Below, in pieces: positions 1-4,904 of a stretch of 6,031 nucleotides of DNA. Numbering within the stretch: the stretch's first letter is position 1; the number at the start of each line of letters is the position of its first letter. The position numbers and the translations under genes were made by a program. Source of the stretch: Anaerovibrio sp. (GTDB lineage: Bacteria; Bacillota; Negativicutes; Selenomonadales; Selenomonadaceae); NCBI GenBank assembly GCA_016302095.1, contig JAEDOE010000078.1, forward strand, positions 1 through 6,031. The letters are read 5' to 3'. Under the pieces are notes generated by a model that searched no databases, had not been told where the DNA came from, and worked only from the letters and a program-made list of their open reading frames with translations.

Positions 1-797
1 TGAGGATTCTCTCCAGGCCGAATATCACCACCATGAGCGGTGAGGAGGCAGAGATCCTCATTGGCGGTGAGATGGGAATTCCTACCAGCAAGGATGGCGA
101 GATTGTTGTTACCTGGAAGGAGTATGGCATCCATCTCAAGATTAAGCCTACTGTGGACCATGAGAATAAGATTACTACCAGTGTGCAGGCGGAAGTAAGC
201 AATCTGAATGATGCAGCGGCTGTGGCAACTACAGCCGGCAAGATTCCGGGGCTTAGCTCCCGCAAGGCATCAACTGTCCTGACCTTGCCGGATGGCGGCA
301 CCATGTCTATTGGCGGCCTGCTTGATAACCGGGAGAACAAGATTGTGACCAAGGTGCCTATTTTGGGGGATATTCCAATTATTGGCGAATTTTTCAAGCA
401 TACTTCCAATTCCAAGGATAAGCACGAGCTGATGATTTTGATTACACCGACGATTGTGACGGCAAATGATCCTGTCAAGGCCTCCAATAAGATGGCAGAG
501 GCTGTGGAGGAAAGCAAGCGGCAGATAGCGGAGATGGAGGATGTATTTCCGAATGATCCGCCTAAGAAACAGCCCCTTGCCAAGACCGACCCGGAGAAGA
601 TAGAGCATCCTGTTAAGGAACCTGTACCTCATGTCAAGCGTGATTTTGGCGGATATGACAGCTGGGTTGCCAAGGCAGAGGCGGAGCTGAAGGCAGAAGC
701 CGAGGCTAAGGAAGCTGCCAAGCGGGAGGCCATGCAGGCGGAGAAGCAGGCAAAAGCAGAGACGGCACAGAGACCTGTGCTGCCGGAGGCTGATTGA
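1..797 (+). CDS. rcpA: Tad pilus outer-membrane secretin RcpA/CpaC, C-terminal part (5' truncated by window)
   Basis: This is the C-terminal part of the outer-membrane channel through which Flp pili leave the cell. The reading frame is open from the first complete codon at position 3, so the ATG at 33 is internal. The residues before it (RILSRPNITT) and after it (GEEAEILIGGE) form the conserved secretin-core motif usually seen as LSRPNLTTLSG...FLAGGE. Further on come the beta-rich core and the family signature VPILGDIPIIGEFF followed by ELMILITPTIV (roughly nt 357-461). The secretin domain ends near nt 461. About 111 further residues follow: a Pro/Lys-rich linker, then an Ala/Glu/Lys-rich segment (about nt 660-770) that looks like a long charged helix. 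Such a tail is longer than the usual end of RcpA/CpaC. The next gene, 78 bp downstream, is a TadZ homologue, which supports assignment to a Tad locus rather than type II secretion or a type IVa pilus. The missing N-terminus should hold the signal peptide and N-domains. Confidence 0.93.
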   Translation, partial: RILSRPNITTMSGEEAEILIGGEMGIPTSKDGEIVVTWKEYGIHLKIKPTVDHENKITTSVQAEVSNLNDAAAVATTAGKIPGLSSRKASTVLTLPDGGTMSIGGLLDNRENKIVTKVPILGDIPIIGEFFKHTSNSKDKHELMILITPTIVTANDPVKASNKMAEAVEESKRQIAEMEDVFPNDPPKKQPLAKTDPEKIEHPVKEPVPHVKRDFGGYDSWVAKAEAELKAEAEAKEAAKREAMQAEKQAKAETAQRPVLPEAD

Positions 798-855
798 TTT
801 GCGATGATGCAGTTTTGTATTTTGAATAACTTAGGTATTTTGTGTTGGCTGCCGG

Positions 856-862
856 AAGGAGG
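856..862 (+). promoter_or_regulatory. Ribosome binding site of the first tadZ, with long spacing
   Basis: AAGGAGG lies 13 nt before the ATG at 876, longer than the usual 5-9 nt. The in-frame codon directly before this ATG is a stop (TAG, 873-875), so no upstream start exists. The next in-frame ATG would remove the P-loop. The ATG at 876 is therefore kept despite the long spacing. Confidence 0.65.
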
Positions 863-875
863 GCGGATTAGATAG

Positions 876-1724
876 ATGTCTGAAGAAAATATCAGTGGTG
901 TGGTGATTACCTTTTTCAGCACAGCTTCCTCCGTGGGCAAGACATTGATCGGTGTCAACATGGCTTCTGAATTGGCACGTCAGGGCTACAGGGTGTGTCT
1001 GGTGGATTATGATTTGCAGTTTGGTGATGTGGCCAATTATCTGCATATTCAGGTTGAACGCTCCGTCAAGGATGTACTGGAAACCATGAACAGCAGGCCT
1101 GATGTACCTTTGCAGGATTGCCTTACCCAGTATCGCTATGGCATGATTAGCTTTGATGTGGTACCGGCACCGGAGTTTTTGGATGAGGCCTACAACATTT
1201 CTGCTGATGACTGCCGGAGGCTGATTGAGAAGCTGCGCCTGCTCTATGATTATGTGATTATAGATACTACCAGCATGTTCAGTGTGCTGAATCTTGCTAT
1301 GCTGGATCTGAGTACTATAGTGACTTTCCTGGGGGTGGTGGATTTTATCCCTACTATCAAGAATATGAAGATAGGCAATGATACCTTGCGGACCTTGAAC
1401 TACGATACCAATAAGATACGGCTGGTGCTGAACCGCAGTGATGCCAAAACCCGCATTTCTATGGAGGATGTGGAACAGCTTCTGGGCGGAGGTTTTTATC
1501 ATATCCTGCCCAATGACTTCAAGGCGGCCAGCGAATCCATTGTGACCGGCGTACCGCTGGTGCTGGGGGGTTCTGATAGTGTACTAGCCACGGAAATCCG
1601 CAAGCTGATTTCCCGTTATACCAATCGTGCCTATGAGGAAGATGCAGGCCTGTCTGCATTTGATGATGAAGGAGAAAACGGCAGACGCAAGTCCAGTGGC
1701 TGGTTTTCCAAGCTTTTCAGTTAG
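876..1724 (+). CDS. tadZ: TadZ/CpaE-like MinD-family localisation protein, no receiver domain, degenerate Walker A
   Basis: This is a 282-residue member of the MinD/ParA-like P-loop family, placed where Tad loci carry TadZ/CpaE, the protein that positions the pilus machine. The deviant Walker A region at residues 13-25 reads FFSTASSVGKTLI. The P-loop lysine K22 is kept, but the signature lysine position holds A17, the usual GG is SS, and the last Thr/Ser is L24. The second motif VDYDLQFGD (residues 43-51) and the Walker B-like YDYVIID (ending at D130) are intact. Unlike most CpaE proteins it has no N-terminal receiver domain, because the P-loop starts about 13 residues in. The C-terminus (residues 270-282, RRKSSGWFSKLFS) is basic then amphipathic, resembling a MinD-type membrane-targeting tail. 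The neighbouring gene encodes a second TadZ with canonical motifs, so this copy may act as a partner subunit with altered or no ATP hydrolysis. Family assignment is firm; altered activity is inferred. Confidence 0.88.
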   Translation: MSEENISGVVITFFSTASSVGKTLIGVNMASELARQGYRVCLVDYDLQFGDVANYLHIQVERSVKDVLETMNSRPDVPLQDCLTQYRYGMISFDVVPAPEFLDEAYNISADDCRRLIEKLRLLYDYVIIDTTSMFSVLNLAMLDLSTIVTFLGVVDFIPTIKNMKIGNDTLRTLNYDTNKIRLVLNRSDAKTRISMEDVEQLLGGGFYHILPNDFKAASESIVTGVPLVLGGSDSVLATEIRKLISRYTNRAYEEDAGLSAFDDEGENGRRKSSGWFSKLFS

Positions 1725-1729
1725 GAGGT
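1723..1729 (+). promoter_or_regulatory. Ribosome binding site deciding the start of the second tadZ
   Basis: AGGAGGT overlaps the stop codon of the preceding gene (TAG, 1722-1724) and lies 8 nt before the ATG at 1738. Another ATG at 1731 is only 1 nt from it and is in a different frame that stops within a dozen codons. The site therefore supports 1738 as the start and suggests translation tightly linked to the upstream tadZ. Confidence 0.8.
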
Positions 1730-1737
1730 AATGTTCG

Positions 1738-2865
1738 ATGCAATACAAGATTATGCTGGTAGAGCATAACCGTCTCCTGCTGGAACAGCTGTCAAAGGTA
1801 ATAGAGTCGGCCCAGGATATGGAGCTGGCGGCCAGGTATCAGAACAGCAATGATGCACTGGGGCAGGGCAGGGTATTCAATCCCAATATTATCCTTCTGG
1901 ATGCAGATGTGGACAATGCCACGGAGCTTTTGCAGGAGTTTATCGCGTCCTTCCCCCAGGCAGCCATCATCTGTACAGGTGAGAAGTGGCAGGCAGATAG
2001 AACCAGTCATTTTATTCAGTCAGGTGCCAGCGGCTACCTGATTAAGCCCTTCAGCTATGCAAATCTGAAGGAGGCCATCAGGACATATACCACTAATGGT
2101 ATGGAGATGGATTCCCAGGTGATGACCTTTTTCAGTCCCAAGGGCAAGAGCGGCAAGACTACTTTGATTGCCAATCTGGCTATGGCACTGGGGCGTAGCA
2201 CTGGTGAGCAGGTGGGGATTATTGATGCCGATCTGCAGTTTGGCGATATGGCGGTGTTTTTCAATCTGGAGCCCCAGAGTACCATCTATGAGGCAGCACG
2301 GGATGTGTCCTTTCTGTCTCCTCTGGAGCTGCGGTCTTATTTTACGAAAGTCAATGACAAGGTGTCGGTGCTTTGCGGCACCAAGACGCCAAGCTATATA
2401 GATAAGGTGAGCATTCCTAACCTGGAAACGCTTATCAAGATGTCCAAATCCCTGTTTAAATATCTCCTGATTGATGTTCCGGCAGGCTTTAATCCTACAT
2501 CTATCGCTGCGGCGGAGATGTCAGGCATGACCTATGTGGTTTCCATGCTGAATGGGGCCTATGAGGTTAAGCATGCCCAGCGTGCCCTGGAGATTTTCGA
2601 GGCATGGGAGGATTACCGGCAGCGTGTCAAGGTGGTTTTTACCCGTGTGGTGCCCTGCAATCAGGAGTCTCAACGGAAAATGTCCGAGGCTATCGGCTAT
2701 CCTGTGGAGGCTGTGGTGCCCAATGCCTATATGGTAGTGTCCAAGGCTGCTGATAATGGTCAGATGGCACTGGATTTGGAGCCGGACAGCCCGCTGGCAA
2801 GGAGCATCAATTACCTGGCTGGCAGGATTATTCGTCAGAATGATACAGGGCGTGGTGCAGGATGA
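1738..2865 (+). CDS. tadZ: TadZ/CpaE pilus assembly protein: receiver domain plus MinD-like ATPase
   Basis: This 375-residue protein has the standard two-domain CpaE/TadZ layout. Residues 1-120 form a response-regulator receiver fold: IMLVEHN at the first strand, the likely phosphoacceptor D55 in NIILLDAD, T80 at the conserved Thr/Ser position, and K103 in GYLIKPF. The usual acidic pair near the N-terminus is reduced to E9-H10, so phosphorylation may be weak or absent. Residues 128-365 form the MinD/ParA-like ATPase: deviant Walker A SPKGKSGKTT with signature lysine K135 and P-loop lysine K140, IIDADLQFGD (161-170), and Walker B YLLID ending at D246. Proteins of this family localise the Tad machine, often at a pole. 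It sits 13 bp after a related but degenerate TadZ and overlaps tadB by 4 bp, so the three are almost certainly cotranscribed. Paralogy with the upstream gene is visible in the shared DLQFGD and P-loop surroundings. Confidence 0.93.
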   Translation: MQYKIMLVEHNRLLLEQLSKVIESAQDMELAARYQNSNDALGQGRVFNPNIILLDADVDNATELLQEFIASFPQAAIICTGEKWQADRTSHFIQSGASGYLIKPFSYANLKEAIRTYTTNGMEMDSQVMTFFSPKGKSGKTTLIANLAMALGRSTGEQVGIIDADLQFGDMAVFFNLEPQSTIYEAARDVSFLSPLELRSYFTKVNDKVSVLCGTKTPSYIDKVSIPNLETLIKMSKSLFKYLLIDVPAGFNPTSIAAAEMSGMTYVVSMLNGAYEVKHAQRALEIFEAWEDYRQRVKVVFTRVVPCNQESQRKMSEAIGYPVEAVVPNAYMVVSKAADNGQMALDLEPDSPLARSINYLAGRIIRQNDTGRGAG

Positions 2866-3854
2866 TATTGAATATTGCAATAGCCGTGATGGCTGTTATT
2901 TTGGGATTCAGCCTGTCAATGTTCTTTTTGAGCCGCAAGGGTTCGGAGAAGAAGGTTATCAAGAACCGCATGGCTTATTTTGCCGGGGTGGATGTGAGCC
3001 TGCAAAATGCCAGCAGGAAGCATGGTCACAGGCGTGATGGCGTCAAGCCGCTGGTGGAGAGGCTACGGCTTTTTATACAGGTTGTAGGCGCTAAGATAAG
3101 CCGCTTTCAGAAGGATAACAGCCTGGACATGAAGATGCAGCAGGCGGCGTGGCCTTTTCTGGGCAGCGAGTTTCAGGTTATCATGCTGGGTGTTGGTGCG
3201 GTGGCAGCATTGGTGCTGGGGCTGCTGACATTGGATGTGCTGATGGCAGCACTGGGGTTCATTGGCGGCATCCTGGGCTGTATGATTGCTCTGTCTATCC
3301 GCATACAGCGCAGGCAGGCGGCCTTTGTCAATCAGCTGGGCGATATGCTCAGCATGGTGGCAAATGCCCTCAGGGCAGGTTTCAGCTTTATGCAGGCAAT
3401 GGAGCATGTGGCTGGAGAGATGAATGACCCTGTCCGGCTGGAAATCAACAAGGTGGTCAGGGATGTCAATGTGGGGATTTCCTTGGAGGAGGCCCTCAAT
3501 AATATGACAAAGCGCATCCAAAGCCCTGACTTTAACCTGGTGGTGGCAGCCGTGCTCATTCAGCGGCAGGTAGGCGGCAACTTGGCCCAGATTCTTGATA
3601 ACATCAGTGAGACGATTAATGACCGCATCAGGATGCGCCGGGAGGTTATGGCATTGACAGCCCAGGGGCGCATGTCAGGCTTAATCCTTGTGGTATTGCC
3701 GTTTGCCCTGGCAGCACTTTTAAAAAGTATAAATCCTGCTTATCTGGATCCGTTATTTAATGATCCCATTGGCAGGATGGCAGTCGCTGGCTCCTTGGTT
3801 ATGATAGTAATAGGCTGCGTTGTCATCAAGAGGATTGTTGATATAGATATTTAG
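2862..3854 (+). CDS. tadB: TadB inner-membrane platform protein of the Flp pilus (T2SSF domain)
   Basis: This 330-residue integral membrane protein is of the GspF/TadB type; in Tad systems TadB and TadC form the inner-membrane platform on which the ATPase acts. Predicted membrane segments lie near residues 3-23, 106-147 (two adjacent spans), 271-288 and 305-325. The cytoplasmic T2SSF domain covers about 155-283, with the typical pattern LGDMLSMVANALRAGFSFMQAM and the helix ILDNISETINDRIRMRREV. Length fits TadB (about 300-330 residues). The ATG overlaps the stop of the upstream tadZ as ATGA (2862-2865), and no strong ribosome binding site precedes it, which points to translational coupling. 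The usual neighbours are the ATPase before and TadC after; here a pilin pair and tadE follow instead, and no TadC is visible. It could be called CpaG in the Caulobacter naming. TadC is less likely because of the long region between the first and second membrane spans. Confidence 0.9.
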   Translation: MILNIAIAVMAVILGFSLSMFFLSRKGSEKKVIKNRMAYFAGVDVSLQNASRKHGHRRDGVKPLVERLRLFIQVVGAKISRFQKDNSLDMKMQQAAWPFLGSEFQVIMLGVGAVAALVLGLLTLDVLMAALGFIGGILGCMIALSIRIQRRQAAFVNQLGDMLSMVANALRAGFSFMQAMEHVAGEMNDPVRLEINKVVRDVNVGISLEEALNNMTKRIQSPDFNLVVAAVLIQRQVGGNLAQILDNISETINDRIRMRREVMALTAQGRMSGLILVVLPFALAALLKSINPAYLDPLFNDPIGRMAVAGSLVMIVIGCVVIKRIVDIDI

Positions 3855-3866
3855 TTTTTGTTTTTG

Positions 3867-3897
3867 TAATATACGCTGATATTTATCGGCGATATTA
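3867..3897 (+). promoter_or_regulatory. Imperfect RNA hairpin in the AT-rich leader of the first pilin gene
   Basis: The arms TAATATACGCTGAT (3867-3880) and ATCGGCGATATTA (3885-3897) pair over 13 bp with one bulged A, one G-U pair and an ATTT loop. A U-rich but interrupted stretch follows (3901-3921, ending in seven T). It lies between the tadB stop and the strong ribosome binding site of flp. It could be a weak terminator of the upstream message, or an mRNA processing or stabilising element for pilin message. The 87-bp gap is very AT-rich, but I cannot point to a convincing -35/-10 pair. Pairing is visible; function is inferred. Confidence 0.55.
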
Positions 3898-3927
3898 ATA
3901 TTTTATATTTATTATTTTTTTATTCAT

Positions 3928-3933
3928 AGGAGG
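3928..3933 (+). promoter_or_regulatory. Strong ribosome binding site of the first Flp pilin
   Basis: A perfect AGGAGG sits 8 nt before the ATG at 3942 in an AT-rich, probably unstructured context. This is among the best sites in the window and fits high expression of a major pilin. Confidence 0.85.
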
Positions 3934-3941
3934 AATGTATT

Positions 3942-4127
3942 ATGTTCACTATTTTAACTCATCTCAAGAATCGTTACCTGAGTCAGAAGGCGCAGGGTAT
4001 CGTAGAGTACGCCCTGATTTTGGCATTTGTTGTAGTTCTGGCTATTGTGCTGACCAACACTGGCGGTCTGAGCGATGCTATCAAGAATGTATTCAGTGAT
4101 ACTACCAATCAGGTTAAGAAGCGTTAA
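3942..4127 (+). CDS. flp: Flp-family pilin, first copy (likely major subunit)
   Basis: This is a 61-residue prepilin of the Flp (type IVb/IVc) family, the expected structural subunit of the pilus fibre. It has a short basic leader (residues 1-17, with K9, R11 and K16), then QGIVEYALILAFVVVLAIVL, the conserved Glu-Tyr (E22, Y23) followed by a hydrophobic helix to about residue 38, and a short polar tail ending in KKR. Placing the conserved glutamate at mature position +5 puts the prepilin peptidase cut between A17 and Q18, leaving a 44-residue mature protein. Alanine rather than the usual glycine stands at -1. The gene has a perfect AGGAGG site, is preceded by an AT-rich gap with a hairpin, and is followed 22 bp later by a second pilin. 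The better translation signal compared with the second pilin suggests this is the major subunit. The processing enzyme (TadV/CpaA) is not in the window. Confidence 0.92.
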   Translation: MFTILTHLKNRYLSQKAQGIVEYALILAFVVVLAIVLTNTGGLSDAIKNVFSDTTNQVKKR

Positions 4128-4149
4128 GTTGAACTAAAATTAGAGAGCA

Positions 4150-4353
4150 ATGGATATGCTGATAGTTTTTTTCAGTGACTGCTGGTGTGGAAAACAGAAC
4201 GCTCAAGGCATGGTGGAGTATGCCCTGCTGTTGGCTTTCGTAGCAGTTTTGGCACTGGCTGCCACCTTGGCTGGAGATAGTGCCCTGAAGGAGGCTGTAC
4301 TGGAGACCTTTGCCGAAATTGTAGCCAAAGTGCAGTTAGTAGTCGGCGGATAG
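4150..4353 (+). CDS. flp: Flp-family pilin, second copy, with unusual leader
   Basis: This is a 67-residue Flp-type prepilin. The core NAQGMVEYALLLAFVAVLAL carries the conserved E23-Y24 and a hydrophobic helix to about residue 41, followed by an amphipathic stretch rich in Ala, Glu and Leu that ends in VVGG. With the glutamate at +5, the cut falls between A18 and Q19, giving a mature protein of 49 residues. The leader is odd: it is itself hydrophobic, has only one basic residue before the cut and contains Cys-Trp-Cys (residues 11-13), unlike the basic leader of the upstream pilin. The ribosome binding site is weak (GAGAG, 4143-4147). It suits the in-frame ATG at 4156 (8 nt away) better than the one at 4150, so the true protein may be 65 residues. 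It follows the first pilin by 22 bp and is closed by a terminator-like hairpin. It may be a minor pilin or a differently expressed variant. Confidence 0.85.
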   Translation: MDMLIVFFSDCWCGKQNAQGMVEYALLLAFVAVLALAATLAGDSALKEAVLETFAEIVAKVQLVVGG

Positions 4354-4374
4354 CCGGTTTTGCAAGATGGTATG

Positions 4375-4411
4375 ACCGCCTGTGATGGAAGTCGCAGGCG
4401 GTATGATTTTT
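4375..4411 (+). terminator. Intrinsic terminator or attenuator after the pilin pair
   Basis: The arms ACCGCCTGTGA (4375-4385) and TCGCAGGCGGT (4392-4402) form an 11-bp GC-rich stem with one G-U pair and a TGGAAG loop. Four bases (ATGA) and five T (4407-4411) follow. It lies 21 bp after the second pilin stop and 38 bp before tadE. Because tadE and the ATPase gene continue in the same direction, it probably works as a partial terminator that leaves abundant pilin message and less downstream message, unless tadE has its own promoter. No convincing promoter is visible between the stem and tadE. Confidence 0.75.
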
Positions 4412-4436
4412 GAGATTGCTTGTGTGTATAGGTTTG

Positions 4437-4442
4437 AGGAGG
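4437..4442 (+). promoter_or_regulatory. Ribosome binding site of tadE
   Basis: AGGAGG lies 7 nt before the ATG at 4450 and confirms that start. It is strong, so tadE does not depend on translation of the upstream pilin. Confidence 0.8.
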
Positions 4443-4449
4443 CGGCGGT

Positions 4450-4887
4450 ATGCTGAGAGGACAAAGGGCACAGGGAATAGTAGAGTTTGCTGTGGTACTG
4501 CCATTGTTTTTGCTGCTGTCCATGGGTGTCATTTATTTTGGCATGGCATTCAGTGATTATCTGACTATGAGTAATACAGTGCGCAGTGTAGCCCATGAGG
4601 CTTCACTAAAAAGCACTGATGATGATTATAAAACCGTTATCAGGAACGCTACCAGTGGCATTACCATGGTAAGCGATATATATGTGTGGCAGCCTGACAG
4701 CAAGAATGGCAACAATAATGATTTTTTGTCTGTTACCTATGATGCTGATCGTCACAATGTGGTGGTACGGGCTCAGGCAAAGCTAAGCAAGGATAGCGCT
4801 ATTGCCAATGCCGTTAATAACATGCTGGGAAATAGCATAGGCGATGCAATGAGCATCACTTATACTATGTATACGGATAGAAAGTAG
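4450..4887 (+). CDS. tadE: TadE-like minor pseudopilin
   Basis: This 145-residue protein is of the TadE family, pilin-like proteins needed for Flp pilus assembly. A short basic leader (MLRGQRA) is followed by QGIVEFAVVLPLFLLLSMGV, the family's Glu-Phe (E12, F13) and VLP motif and a single membrane helix to about residue 33. Next come SNTVRSVAHEASL (41-53), matching the family's post-membrane helix, and a beta-prone soluble domain with no cysteines. The predicted cut by the prepilin peptidase is between A7 and Q8, giving 138 mature residues. As in both pilins here, position -1 is Ala. The strong ribosome binding site fixes the start. The gene is separated from the pilins by a terminator-like hairpin and followed closely by the CpaF/TadA gene. 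TadF is a related alternative name; the length and single N-terminal helix fit TadE slightly better. Confidence 0.85.
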   Translation: MLRGQRAQGIVEFAVVLPLFLLLSMGVIYFGMAFSDYLTMSNTVRSVAHEASLKSTDDDYKTVIRNATSGITMVSDIYVWQPDSKNGNNNDFLSVTYDADRHNVVVRAQAKLSKDSAIANAVNNMLGNSIGDAMSITYTMYTDRK

Positions 4888-4904
4888 CAAAGGATGTGAA
4901 GGTC

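Noticed and set aside
33..35. ATG at 33 as the start of the first gene
   Set aside because: The frame is open upstream to the window edge, and the preceding residues RILSRPNITT are conserved secretin sequence, so the ATG is an internal Met.
831..1502. Long minus-strand open frame (223 codons) opposite the first tadZ
   Set aside because: It lies antisense to a gene with clear MinD-family motifs; the translation is rich in His, Gln and Ile with no recognisable domain, as expected of a shadow frame.
1731..1733. ATG at 1731 as a start for the second tadZ
   Set aside because: It is out of frame with the receiver domain, stops within a dozen codons and lies only 1 nt from the ribosome binding site.
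2521..3521. Minus-strand open frames at 2521-2880 and 3063-3521 and plus-strand alternative frames at 2756-3037 and 3149-3427
   Set aside because: All overlap well-supported tadZ or tadB coding sequence, have unusual composition (Cys, His and Trp excess) and show no family motif.
3858..3885. Possible sigma-70 type promoter (TTGTTT, 16-bp gap, TATTTA) before the first pilin
   Set aside because: The match is weak and in a stretch so AT-rich that such matches arise by chance; it also overlaps the hairpin. It is not reported as a feature.
4172..4596. Overlapping minus-strand open frames across the second pilin, the gap and the start of tadE
   Set aside because: They cross two genuine genes and a terminator hairpin, and their products are low-quality Ser/Pro/Gln-rich sequences without motifs.
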